Shown: positions 1 to 7,086, counted from the first letter of the stretch. The stretch is 19,324 nucleotides of DNA from Actinomyces sp. (GCA_018375675.1 JAHACW010000043.1:1-19324); one strand, 5' to 3'. The notes: a model not told the origin generated them from the letters alone. Program-made: numbers and translations.

Positions 1-933
1 GACACCGCGGGAGACACCCTCTACGTGGGGTCGGCCTCGTCGCTGAAGTCGCGCGTGGGCAGCTACTACACCAAGGGTGAGAAGCGCGCGAAGGTTCAGC
101 GCATGGTGTCCCTGGCCGCGGGTGTGCGTCCCTATCCGACTGCCTCGATTCTCGAGGCACGCATCCGGGAGCTGCGCGACATTAAGGCCCTCGCGCCGCC
201 CTATAACTCCGCGTCGAGGCGTCAGGGATCCCAGCACTGGGTCATCGCCGAGGCCGGCCGCCCCCGTGTCGTGTCGTCCGTGGCGCTCGACGACCTGTCA
301 CGCGCCCTCGGTCCCTTCGGGACACGCGCGCACGCTCAGCGTGCTGCGGGAGCGATCGAGCGCGTCCTCGCCCAGGCCGATAACGACTCCTCGCGCGCCA
401 TCCTCGACGAGGCAGTGGCCGCCTCCTCGCCTGCGGTGCCCCACGCGCTCACCTCCCTCATGGAACGCCTGTCCGCGCAGGGGTTATTCGAGGCGGCGGC
501 CGGAGCGCGCGACGAGCTGAGCGCCTACATCGCGGGCGTCGAGCGCTCCACCATGCGCCCCATCCTGGCGGCCCCGCGTATCGTCTGGGGAGCGCGTCGC
601 GATGGTGGAGAACCCGGCTGGATTCTGCATGTCGCCTCGTACGGCCGCCACCTCAGTTCGGTCGTTGTGCCCCCGCGCTCCGACCCATCCCCGTGGATCG
701 ATGTCCTCACCTCAACGGAGCCGATCGACACCGGCGGGATGGCCGCATCCGTCGCCTCGTGGGCGGAGACATCGCTCCTGTGCGCCGAGCTGTGCCGCGA
801 AGGGACGCGCCTCGTCGATTGGAACGGCCCCCTCCCCTGGGCGCAGCCCATCGACAGCCCGCTACGCGACGGGCGGTTGCGCGAGCTTTTGGCCCACGCA
901 ACCGCCCAGCAGCATCTCACCCCACGCACCTGA
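1..933 (+). CDS. GIY-YIG (UvrC-like) nuclease-domain protein, C-terminal part, cut by left edge
   Basis: The reading frame is open from base 1 and ends with TGA at 931-933, giving 310 residues without the N-terminus. The first residues carry the second half of a GIY-YIG nuclease fold: LYVGSASSLKSRVGSYY (7-23), with R18 at the place of the catalytic arginine, then LEARIRELRDIKALAPPYN (51-69), in which E57 aligns with the metal-binding glutamate of UvrC. The remaining ~240 residues resemble no domain I can name. In actinobacteria such proteins are usually fusions of an N-terminal DEDDh (DnaQ-like) exonuclease to a UvrC-like domain, about 570-600 aa in all. The missing part is therefore probably the exonuclease, which I cannot see here. 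A role in DNA repair or processing is inferred. The gene converges on trpD with only 14 bp between the stops. In Mycobacterium tuberculosis the UvrC-like Rv2191 also neighbours trpD (Rv2192c). Confidence 0.82.
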   Translation, partial: DTAGDTLYVGSASSLKSRVGSYYTKGEKRAKVQRMVSLAAGVRPYPTASILEARIRELRDIKALAPPYNSASRRQGSQHWVIAEAGRPRVVSSVALDDLSRALGPFGTRAHAQRAAGAIERVLAQADNDSSRAILDEAVAASSPAVPHALTSLMERLSAQGLFEAAAGARDELSAYIAGVERSTMRPILAAPRIVWGARRDGGEPGWILHVASYGRHLSSVVVPPRSDPSPWIDVLTSTEPIDTGGMAASVASWAETSLLCAELCREGTRLVDWNGPLPWAQPIDSPLRDGRLRELLAHATAQQHLTPRT

Positions 934-947
934 CGCAGGCGTTTTTC

Positions 948-2003
948 TTACGCGTTCGAAGCAGCCACCCAACGCTCAACAAGTCGGGCGCCCGAGCCCT
1001 CGGCCAACGCCGCCAGGGCGCGCTCGACGGCGCCGCGCATGCGCTGCTCGAAATCGGAGCGCGTCACCGGGTTCTCCAGGCCCTCCCAGGCCAGGATGCC
1101 CGCACCGACGTTGAGGGCGACGGCGTCGCGAACAGCGTCCTCGCCGCCACCCGACAACACCTCGCGGGCGACGGCCGCGTTCTCGGACGCCTCGCCACCG
1201 GCGAGGTCCTCGATCGAGGCGGAGGCCATGCCCAGGGATTCACGCGCATCGAACGCCGTTTCCACAACCGCTCCGTCCGACACCAGCCACACCTGATTCG
1301 CGTCGGTCGTCGTCAGCTCGTCGAGGCCGGTGTTCGCGCCACGGAACACGAGTGCACTGAGCCCGCGCGACGCGTACACGCCCGCCATCAGGCGCGCATT
1401 CTCCTCGCGCGAGGCGCCAATCGCACACGCCTGGACACGTGCCGGGTTCGTGAGCGGGCCCAGGACGTTAAACGCCGTCGGGAAGCCGAGAGAACGGCGC
1501 ACGGGTGCCGCAAAACGCATCGACGGGTGCATTTTGTTCGCGAAAAGGAAGGCGATGCCAACCTCGTCGAAGACCCGGCGCAGGGCATCAGCATCGAGGT
1601 CAAGGTTGACACCGAGCGCCTCGATAACGTCCGCAGAACCTGACTTCGACGTCGATGCACGGTTACCGTGCTTAACGAGCGGGATCCCCATCGCGGCGAG
1701 CACGATGGCGGACATCGTCGAAATGTTGACGGTCTTGTATCCGTCTCCACCCGTACCGACGATGTCGAGAGCACGGCTGGGCAGCTCGACGTGTGCCGCG
1801 TGATCCTGCATGCCATCGGCCAGGCCGTGGATCTCATCGACCGTGGCGCCCTTGATGGCCATCGCAGTCAGGAAGGACGCGAGACGCGCCTCGCCGAGTT
1901 CGCCGCTCATGACCTGGTCCATCAGCCAGTACGACTGGCCGTAGTCGAGGTTCTCTCCGGCGGTCAGCGCGGCGATAATCGGCGTCCACTCCTGCGTGGC
2001 CAT
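948..2003 (-). CDS. trpD: Anthranilate phosphoribosyltransferase
   Basis: TrpD joins anthranilate to PRPP, giving phosphoribosyl-anthranilate, the second committed step of tryptophan synthesis in the cytoplasm. The protein has 351 residues, normal for the family. Visible motifs are GTGGD (83-87, PRPP binding), NIST (93-96), KHGNRASTSKSGSADV (111-126), RRSLGFPTAFNVLGPLTNP (169-187) and the metal-binding GLDE in the C-terminal half. The frame stays open 34 codons upstream of the chosen ATG, but that extension lies inside the preceding gene and is not TrpD-like. The chosen ATG (2003-2001) overlaps the TGA of the upstream receiver gene by one base, so translation is probably coupled. No strong Shine-Dalgarno (SD) sequence precedes it. 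No other trp gene is in the window, so this is an orphan trpD rather than part of a trp operon. Confidence 0.95.
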   Translation of the reverse strand: MATQEWTPIIAALTAGENLDYGQSYWLMDQVMSGELGEARLASFLTAMAIKGATVDEIHGLADGMQDHAAHVELPSRALDIVGTGGDGYKTVNISTMSAIVLAAMGIPLVKHGNRASTSKSGSADVIEALGVNLDLDADALRRVFDEVGIAFLFANKMHPSMRFAAPVRRSLGFPTAFNVLGPLTNPARVQACAIGASREENARLMAGVYASRGLSALVFRGANTGLDELTTTDANQVWLVSDGAVVETAFDARESLGMASASIEDLAGGEASENAAVAREVLSGGGEDAVRDAVALNVGAGILAWEGLENPVTRSDFEQRMRGAVERALAALAEGSGARLVERWVAASNA

Positions 2004-2395
2004 CACTTGGCCCCACGCAGCACGTCGGCGACGGTCTCCTGAAGAATAATCGGGTCGATCGGATCGGCCACGACAGCGGCAGCTCCGGCCCACGTGGCCA
2101 GCCACTCGTCCTGGGGGCGGGCGGTCAGGAAAACGATCGGGGGCACGCCGTCACGGGTCTCACGCAGGTCCTGAGCGATGGACATGCCGCCTTCCTTCTT
2201 GGCCTCAGCGTCGAGGATCAGCATCGCAAAATCCTGCTGATCGAAGGCATCGCGGACGCCGAAACCGGTTGCGGCCTCGACCCACTCGATGCGGGGCGTG
2301 TCCTTCGAAGCACGCAGCCCGATGCCGTTGACGACGGCGTGACGGCGATCCTTGTCGTCGCTGAAAACCAGGATAGTGACTGTTTCTTCACTCAT
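2003..2395 (-). CDS. Stand-alone receiver-like protein, degenerate (CheY fold, missing Lys)
   Basis: This 130-residue protein has the layout of a response-regulator receiver domain with no output domain. Strand 1 (TILVFS) is followed by the acidic pair D13-D14. LILD ends in D62, the likely phosphoacceptor, and FLTAR supplies the switch threonine T91. The conserved lysine that normally precedes a proline after strand 5 is absent: the sequence reads VVADPIDP, with D111 before P112. Loss of this lysine usually weakens or abolishes phospho-signalling, so it may be a pseudo-receiver working by protein contacts. That is inference. It starts at ATG after a clear AAGGAGAG ribosome site six bases upstream. 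Its TGA overlaps the trpD ATG by one base. No histidine kinase is adjacent. The gene lies behind the strong hairpin that ends the FKBP gene, so it probably has its own promoter in 2396-2449. Confidence 0.75.
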   Translation of the reverse strand: MSEETVTILVFSDDKDRRHAVVNGIGLRASKDTPRIEWVEAATGFGVRDAFDQQDFAMLILDAEAKKEGGMSIAQDLRETRDGVPPIVFLTARPQDEWLATWAGAAAVVADPIDPIILQETVADVLRGAK

Positions 2396-2449
2396 GGAAG
2401 CTCTCCTTGCATATGTCGGCCAAATCGACGCGATGGGTCCATTCTAACG

Positions 2450-2488
2450 GGTAGCGGGCGGCTCCCACACTGGGAGCCGCCCGCTACC
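2450..2488 (-). terminator. Perfect 18-bp hairpin after the FKBP lipoprotein gene
   Basis: Bases 2450-2467 and 2471-2488 are exact reverse complements (18 bp, very GC-rich) around a three-base loop, CAC. The hairpin begins 22 bp past the stop of the FKBP gene and has no U-tract on the minus strand. This is common for actinobacterial terminators. It separates the HesB-FKBP transcript from the receiver-trpD pair. Confidence 0.85.
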
Positions 2489-2510
2489 GTCAACCGAGGT
2501 CGTGACGCAG

Positions 2511-3512
2511 TCACTGCATCGCAGAAGTACCCACGATGTCGACGACGAATACCGTCGCCTGCGCGGGGGTCGCCTCCTGGCCGGACTGCGCTTCCTGAGG
2601 CGGAATCGGAACCACGATGAGGATGCGCGATCCCACGGTCACGCCTGCGACATCAGCCTGCGCGACAGGCGCCTGAAGGGCATCCTGACTCCACGACGAC
2701 TGCGTCTGTCCGTTCGCGCCAAAACCGCCAACGACCTGCTTATACAGGAAGGTCTGGTCAGCAGTCAGAGCTTCGCCCGTGCCCTTGTAGATGGTGTACA
2801 TCTTCCGCTCGGTCGGGGCACCAACGCTCTCGTCGATCGTCAGGGTCGGCTCAGTGCCCGGCTCACCGGTGACGGTGATGCCCGCAGGCAGCTCCTCGCC
2901 GGTCGCCGTTGCGCCACTGAGAACCGACTCGTCGGCCAGGTTGTCGGTGGCGACACCGACGATGTCGACGACGAACACGAGGGTTGAGTTAGCGGGAATG
3001 TTGCCGCGAGCCTGGCCGCCGTAGCCGAGCGAGGCCGGAATCACGAGCTCGACACGGTCGCCGACGTGGGTGTGCGCGAGGCCGTAGGTCCAGCCCTTCA
3101 CCACCTGGTTGAGTGAAAACTCGCTCGGTTCACCGCGCTTGTACGACGAATCAAAAACGGTGCCGTCCCACAGGGCGCCCACGTAGTTCGCCTTGATGGT
3201 CGCGCCCGGGCACACAACCGCGCCGTCGCCCTGCTTGAGCGTCTTCACGAGGACCTTGTCGGTCGGCTCGCTTCCGGAGCCAGCTGCGATAACTGGGGTG
3301 TCATCGCCCGACACTGACGGGAAGTTTCCCTTGCCGCTACGGTCGACGTTCGTGTTCTGCTCGGCAGAGTCGTCCGTCGAGCAGGCGGAGTAATCGATGT
3401 CCGCGGGGGCGGAAGACGAAGACGACGAGGTCGCGTCGGTGCATGCCGCGAGTCCGAGGACGAGCGCGGCTGCGCCGGCGAGGGCGCCGAGGCGGCGCAG
3501 AGAGGACATCAT
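2511..3512 (-). CDS. Lipoprotein with tandem FKBP-type peptidyl-prolyl isomerase domains
   Basis: The predicted product is an exported, lipid-anchored cis-trans prolyl isomerase or chaperone for secreted proteins, 333 residues long. The N-terminus has two arginines, a hydrophobic stretch and the lipobox LAAC with C24 as lipidation site, followed by a serine-rich linker. The first FKBP domain (about 85-187) keeps the usual pocket residues: Y110, F120-D121, F132, V137/V138, W141, Y164 (in LGYGGQ) and F180. The second domain (about 222-328) resembles an FKBP in SSW, VGSRILIVVP and TVFVVDIVG, but lacks the LGYG tyrosine and the pocket tryptophan, so it is probably non-catalytic. The first of two adjacent ATGs (3512 and 3509) was chosen; a weak GAAAG lies 11 bases before it. 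The frame extends 31 codons further upstream but only into hesB. It follows hesB by 19 bp and is probably cotranscribed with it. Confidence 0.9.
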   Translation of the reverse strand: MMSSLRRLGALAGAAALVLGLAACTDATSSSSSSAPADIDYSACSTDDSAEQNTNVDRSGKGNFPSVSGDDTPVIAAGSGSEPTDKVLVKTLKQGDGAVVCPGATIKANYVGALWDGTVFDSSYKRGEPSEFSLNQVVKGWTYGLAHTHVGDRVELVIPASLGYGGQARGNIPANSTLVFVVDIVGVATDNLADESVLSGATATGEELPAGITVTGEPGTEPTLTIDESVGAPTERKMYTIYKGTGEALTADQTFLYKQVVGGFGANGQTQSSWSQDALQAPVAQADVAGVTVGSRILIVVPIPPQEAQSGQEATPAQATVFVVDIVGTSAMQ

Positions 3513-3531
3513 GAGATGGTGTTCTTTCGGC

Positions 3532-3885
3532 TCAGTGGAAGGACTCGCCGCAGGCGCAGGTGTTCTGGGCGTTCGGGTTATCGATCGTGAAGCCCTGACG
3601 CTCAATCGTGTCAGCGAAGTCGATCGTGGCGCCGCTCAGGTAGGGCACGCTCATGCGGTCGACGACGACCTCAACGCCGTCGAAGGAACGAATCGCGTCG
3701 CCGTCAAGCGCGCGATCGTCGAAGTACAGCTGGTAGATCAGGCCGGAGCAGCCGCCGGGCTGAACGGCGATACGCAGGCGGAGGTCGTCGCGACCCTCCT
3801 GCTCGAGGAGGCTCTTCACCTTCGCGGCAGCGACGTCGGTGAGGATGACCTCGTGGGTGGGAGCCTGAGTTGCGGACTCGGACAT
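3532..3885 (-). CDS. erpA: HesB/IscA/ErpA-family iron-sulfur cluster carrier
   Basis: This A-type carrier holds a [2Fe-2S] or [4Fe-4S] cluster on three cysteines and passes it to apo-enzymes in the cytoplasm. The 117-residue length is typical. The three ligand cysteines are visible: C46 in PGGCSG, and C110 and C112 in TCACGES near the C-terminus. AAAKVKSLLEQEG is the usual first helix. ATG at 3885 is preceded by AAGGAG four bases upstream. The gene lies between the glycerate-kinase-like gene upstream and the FKBP lipoprotein gene downstream. The HesB next to a glycerate-kinase-like gene matches Rv2204c-Rv2205c of M. tuberculosis as I remember it. I cannot distinguish ErpA from IscA by sequence alone; no suf or isc genes are in the window. 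Confidence 0.92.
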   Translation of the reverse strand: MSESATQAPTHEVILTDVAAAKVKSLLEQEGRDDLRLRIAVQPGGCSGLIYQLYFDDRALDGDAIRSFDGVEVVVDRMSVPYLSGATIDFADTIERQGFTIDNPNAQNTCACGESFH

Positions 3886-3970
3886 GATGCTCCTTTTCGT
3901 GGCGGATAGACGTATTCCTTTGACACACTACTCCCCCGCAGGCGCCCCGCGCCACGGGTGGAATGCGCGC

Positions 3971-4937
3971 TCAGCGTAACCAGGTGCGGGCAACGCGGCG
4001 TCCAGCGTCGTTGAGCGTGACGGATCCCTCCGTCTCGAAGACGCCATGGAGCCCCCATTCGGCCTTCTCGAAGTGCGACAGGCTGGACCTGTGGGTGATG
4101 GCGACGACCGGCAGCGCGTGCGTCGCAGCCGCACGAGTCACGCAGTCGAGGGTCGACTCGGCGAGCACCGGGGAGGCCAGTTCGGGCTCGGCGACGATCA
4201 CGAGGTCCGCGCCATCGACGATCGCTTCCAGACCCAGAAGCGAAGACAGCAGATCACCCGTCGGTGCGATGCGCCCACCGATGGCTGCAATGACCGCTCC
4301 GACTCCGCTGCCTGCACCGGAACCGCGCTGGCGAGCCGGGTGCACGTCCGTTCCGTCGAGCAGCTGGTGGCGCCCGAGCGGACGGTGGGCGAACGCCTGC
4401 GTAAGAGCGGCGGTGAGAGCGGTGTCCTGGGCTTCGATCGGCTGAAGATCGGGAGCGACAGCGAGGACCGAGTCGAGACCAAGCAGCGGGCGCGCGGTCG
4501 ATGCCGCGCACACGAGGTCCACGCCCGCGTCGCTCACAAGGCTCTGCGCGCGCGTCAGGGCATCGGCGAGTGCATCAGGGCGCCTCGGATCGAGGCCCGG
4601 GACATCCAGGAGGCCTTCAAGAAACCCGACGCCGCAATCGGGCGAGGAATTATGCCCACCTTCGACGATCACGGTGCCGCCGTGGCGGAGTGAATCCGCT
4701 ACGCGCTCGCCTGCCTCTCGCGACGACGAGGCCCGGGTGGGTACGCGCACGAAAGAGGCCTGGGAATTCAGCGCAGCCACGGCCTCGTCGAAGGTGGGTC
4801 CGGTTCCGAAGGGAACCGTGAGCACCGTTGGCTCCGAAGCGCCGGCTACGACGCCCCTCCGGATGACGTCGAGTGCTTCGCCGGTCGGCAGGACGGGAAC
4901 TCCCCCATCCCACCGACCGGCGACAACGACACGTTTC
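3971..4937 (-). CDS. Glycerate kinase-like protein with altered C-terminal motif (start GTG at 4939)
   Basis: The coding sequence starts at GTG 4939-4937 and gives 322 residues, somewhat shorter than typical glycerate kinases (about 370-380). Similarity lies mainly in the second half: a glycine-rich GSGAGSGVGAVIAAIGG (206-222), then a segment LLGLEAIVDGADLVIV (234-249), matching the family pattern of a Gly-rich loop, a helix and the ADLVITGEG strand. Where the family has TGEG(R)LD, this protein reads VAEPEL (249-254), so the canonical sugar-acid/ATP motif is lost. Kinase activity toward glycerate is therefore doubtful. The GTGA start overlaps the TGA of the M20 dipeptidase gene by two bases, implying translational coupling. 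A short GGCGC-GGG-GCGCC hairpin (3941-3953) follows, a weak terminator at best. M. tuberculosis Rv2205c is probably the counterpart. Confidence 0.72.
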
Positions 4938-6309
4938 ACAGGGACGCCACGCGCGTCAGCAGAAGCGCCTCAGCGAGGATCGCGGCCTTCAGGTCAGAGA
5001 TCGACTGCGACTCGTCCTCGGAGTGGGCGTTCGTCAGCGGATCCTCGACGCCGGTGACGACGACCTGGGCGCTGGGGAAGATGCGCTGGAAGTCCGAGAT
5101 GAACGGGATCGAACCGCCCACGCCGATGTTGACCGAGGGAACGCCCCAGGCCTCGGTGAGGGACTCGTGCAGAGCCTTGGTCACGGGGGAATCCATGTCG
5201 GCCTGGTAGCCGGCACCCGCGTCCTCAGCAGTGACCTCGACGCGCGCGCCGAAGGGGGCGTGTGAGAGCAGGTAGTCGACAAGCTTGGCCTGAGCCTCGG
5301 TGGGATCCACGCCCGGCACCGTGCGCATCGACAGGCGGAAGCGCGTGTGCGGGGCGATCGTGTTCGAGGCGTTGGAGACCGGGCGAGCATCAAAACCGAT
5401 CACCGAGATCGACGGCTTGGTCCACATACGGGCAGCGATATCACCGGAGCCTGCAAGCTGCAGCCCGTCGACCATGCCGGCGGCCGCGCGCAGCTCCTCC
5501 TCCGGCCAATCCACGTCCGCGTGATCCGAGCCGCCCAGGCCCGGCACCGCGACGTCACCATTCTCGTCGAACAGCGAGGCGATGAGCATCGAAGAAATGG
5601 CGACGGAATCAAGGAGCGGGCCACCGAACGCGCCGGAGTGCACCGCGTGGTCGGCAACGGTCACGTCGACGGTCACAATCGCGTTGCCGCGCAGGGTCGA
5701 GGTAACGGCGGGCTCGCCGACCTTCCAGTTCGACGAGTCCGTCACGACGATGACGTCGGCAGCGAGCTCATCCTTGTGGGCGTCGAGGAACGCGGTGAAC
5801 GACGGAGAACCGATCTCTTCCTCGCCCTCGATGAACACGACGACGTTAACCGGCAGGTCCTCGCCGAGGATCGACAGCGAACCGAGGTGGACCGTGATGC
5901 CGGCGCCATCGTCGGAGGAACCACGGCCGTAGATGCGATCGCCGCGAACCTCGGCCTTGTAGGGGTCCATGCTCCAGCGGCTCAGCTCGCCCACCGGCTG
6001 CACATCGTGGTGCGCGTACAGCAGGACGGTCGGCGCGCCCTCAATATGAGGCGTGTGCGCGACGAGGGCGGGCTTACCCTCGGTGCCATCAGCGGCGGTC
6101 TCGCGGAGAACCTTGGCTTCCAGGCCCAGGGCGGCGAAACGCTCGCGGATATGCTCAGCGCTGCGCTCCACGTCGGCCGCGTGCGCGGGATCCGACGACA
6201 CCGACGGAATCGCGACGAGCTGCGTGAGCTCCTCCAGCAGGGACGGGAAAGCAGCCTCCAGGCGCTCCTTCAAAACGGACGTGGACAGTGCATGTGAAGT
6301 ATCAGCCAT
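4936..6309 (-). CDS. M20-family metallopeptidase (dipeptidase, CNDP/DapE-like)
   Basis: A cytoplasmic zinc peptidase of 457 residues that probably cleaves dipeptides or N-acyl amino acids; the exact substrate is unknown. The metal and catalytic motifs are clear: YAHHDVQP (98-105), with H100 and D102; GRGSSDDGAG (128-137), with bridging D133; EGEEEIGS (161-168), containing the general-base and metal glutamates; and NAHSEDE near the C-terminus, with the last metal histidine. The dimerisation domain sits between, with VADHAVHSGAFGG. The overlapping frame opens six codons earlier, but ATG 6309 was chosen because a TACCCT hexamer ends six bases before it, as in leaderless actinobacterial genes, and MADTSHAL is a normal N-terminus. 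It is the first gene of the minus-strand group, coupled to the glycerate-kinase-like gene by an overlapping stop/start. Confidence 0.92.
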   Translation of the reverse strand: MADTSHALSTSVLKERLEAAFPSLLEELTQLVAIPSVSSDPAHAADVERSAEHIRERFAALGLEAKVLRETAADGTEGKPALVAHTPHIEGAPTVLLYAHHDVQPVGELSRWSMDPYKAEVRGDRIYGRGSSDDGAGITVHLGSLSILGEDLPVNVVVFIEGEEEIGSPSFTAFLDAHKDELAADVIVVTDSSNWKVGEPAVTSTLRGNAIVTVDVTVADHAVHSGAFGGPLLDSVAISSMLIASLFDENGDVAVPGLGGSDHADVDWPEEELRAAAGMVDGLQLAGSGDIAARMWTKPSISVIGFDARPVSNASNTIAPHTRFRLSMRTVPGVDPTEAQAKLVDYLLSHAPFGARVEVTAEDAGAGYQADMDSPVTKALHESLTEAWGVPSVNIGVGGSIPFISDFQRIFPSAQVVVTGVEDPLTNAHSEDESQSISDLKAAILAEALLLTRVASL

Positions 6310-6315
6310 ACGACC

Positions 6316-6321
6316 AGGGTA
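6316..6321 (-). promoter_or_regulatory. -10 element (TACCCT) of the M20 peptidase, leaderless
   Basis: On the minus strand TACCCT is followed by six bases and then the ATG at 6309. The spacing places the transcript start on or beside the A of the start codon. There is no Shine-Dalgarno sequence, which fits leaderless translation. No recognisable -35 is seen. Confidence 0.55.
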
Positions 6322-6355
6322 GACCATGGGAGTGCGAGGCGGGTGGGCTATCCGC

Positions 6356-6361
6356 TAGCCT
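6356..6361 (+). promoter_or_regulatory. -10 element (TAGCCT) of the DUF3043 gene, leaderless
   Basis: TAGCCT is followed by six bases and then the GTG at 6368, with no ribosome-binding site. With the TACCCT element at 6316-6321 it makes a compact divergent promoter pair inside a 58-bp intergenic region. Confidence 0.55.
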
Positions 6362-6367
6362 TGAAGC

Positions 6368-6988
6368 GTGTTTGGACGAAGCAAGAACAACAACGACGAG
6401 ACCTCGATGCACATCGAGCCCGTCTCCACGACGCCCGACGGCAAGAAAGGCCGCCCCACGCCGAAGCGTAAGGCAGCCGAGGCCGCCCGCATCCACCCTC
6501 TGGTGCCCAAGGACCGCAAGGAAGCCAAACGTGCCGCCCGAGCCGCCCGCAACGCGCGTTTCGAGGCCGAACAGCGCGCGATGGTCACCGGCGAAGAAAA
6601 GTACCTGCCAGCCCGTGACAAGGGACGTGCACGCCGTTTCGTGCGTGACTACGTCGACGCGCGCCACTCCTTCTCTGAGTGGATTCTCGCCGTCATGATG
6701 GTGTCCATCATCCTGATCATGGTGCTGTCGATGCTGGGCAACAAGATCCCGCTGCAGTACCAGGCGTACATGCTCTACGGATCGTCCATCCTTATGTACG
6801 GCTCTTTCATTATCACCGCCATTGAAGCCATCCTCGTGTGGCGCAAGGTCAAGCGCACCTTCACCGAGGCCCACCCCCGCGAGGATATTCCCTCCGGTAC
6901 CGCCTACTACACCTTCTCCCGCATGATCATGCCTCGCCGTTGGCGCTCTCCGCGCCCGCAGGTCGACCGCGGGCAGTTCCCGAAGTAG
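6368..6988 (+). CDS. DUF3043 two-TM membrane protein, function unknown
   Basis: This 206-residue protein matches the actinobacterial DUF3043 pattern. It has a basic N-terminal cytoplasmic region with KKGRPTPKRKAAEAAR (26-41), a highly charged Arg/Ala/Lys stretch with coiled-coil character (about 45-75), the hallmark LPARDKGRARRFVRDYVDAR (80-99), and then two membrane segments at about 104-123 and 133-157. A positively charged tail ends in RPQVDRGQFPK. No catalytic motif is visible and the family has no assigned function that I know. The basic tract could bind nucleic acid, membrane lipids or ribosomes; that is speculation. GTG 6368 is chosen because TAGCCT lies six bases before it, giving a leaderless start. 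A strong hairpin terminator follows the stop by 11 bp, so the gene is probably monocistronic. Confidence 0.85.
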   Translation: MFGRSKNNNDETSMHIEPVSTTPDGKKGRPTPKRKAAEAARIHPLVPKDRKEAKRAARAARNARFEAEQRAMVTGEEKYLPARDKGRARRFVRDYVDARHSFSEWILAVMMVSIILIMVLSMLGNKIPLQYQAYMLYGSSILMYGSFIITAIEAILVWRKVKRTFTEAHPREDIPSGTAYYTFSRMIMPRRWRSPRPQVDRGQFPK

Positions 6989-6999
6989 TCGTCTGTGTC

Positions 7000-7036
7000 G
7001 TCGGCCCCGCCCCATCCACATGGGTGCGGGGCCGAC
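7000..7036 (+). terminator. Strong hairpin terminator after the DUF3043 gene
   Basis: The outer stem GTCGGCCCCGC (7000-7010) pairs perfectly with GCGGGGCCGAC (7026-7036). The inner stem CCCAT (7011-7015) pairs with ATGGG (7020-7024), leaving one bulged T (7025) and a CCAC loop. The stem is 16 bp in total. No long U-tract follows. Confidence 0.85.
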
Positions 7037-7040
7037 GTGT

Positions 7041-7086
7041 TGTATCCACAGGGCATCTCGAAGCGGCACCTGTATTCACAGGGCAT
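7041..7086 (+). repeat. Two 16-bp direct repeats at 30-bp spacing (TGTATYCACAGGGCAT)
   Basis: TGTATCCACAGGGCAT (7041-7056) and TGTATTCACAGGGCAT (7071-7086) differ at one base and start exactly 30 bp apart, close to three helical turns. A third ATCCACA (7014-7020) sits one more period upstream, but inside the terminator loop, so it may be chance. The repeats are 88-134 bp upstream of the start of the Trp-tailed hypothetical gene and could be a regulator's paired binding sites. Each contains a 9-mer (GTATCCACA or GTATTCACA) one mismatch from the classic DnaA box. Confidence 0.6.

Noticed and set aside
933..948. A terminator between the convergent GIY-YIG gene and trpD
   Set aside because: Only 14 bp separate the stops. 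ACGC-AG-GCGT followed by TTTTT has a two-base loop and is too short to call.
693..1643. A 316-codon plus-strand frame opposite trpD
   Set aside because: It starts inside the GIY-YIG gene and runs antisense to trpD, with no family resemblance.
2003..2105. A trpD start 34 codons further upstream (ATG at 2105)
   Set aside because: The extension is Arg/Ser-rich, lies wholly inside the receiver gene and does not match TrpD N-termini. The coupled ATG at 2003 gives a normal protein.
3920..3925. A perfect TTGACA on the plus strand
   Set aside because: It faces the wrong way for the minus-strand genes around it, and there is no plus-strand gene downstream.
7041..7086. The 30-bp-spaced repeats as a replication origin with DnaA boxes
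   Set aside because: Only two good copies, each one mismatch from the E. coli box and further from the actinobacterial TTGTCCACA form, and no dnaA, dnaN or AT-rich stretch nearby. A gene-regulatory role is likelier.
7041..7086. The same repeats as a CRISPR array
   Set aside because: Only two 16-bp copies, 14-bp spacer, and no cas genes.
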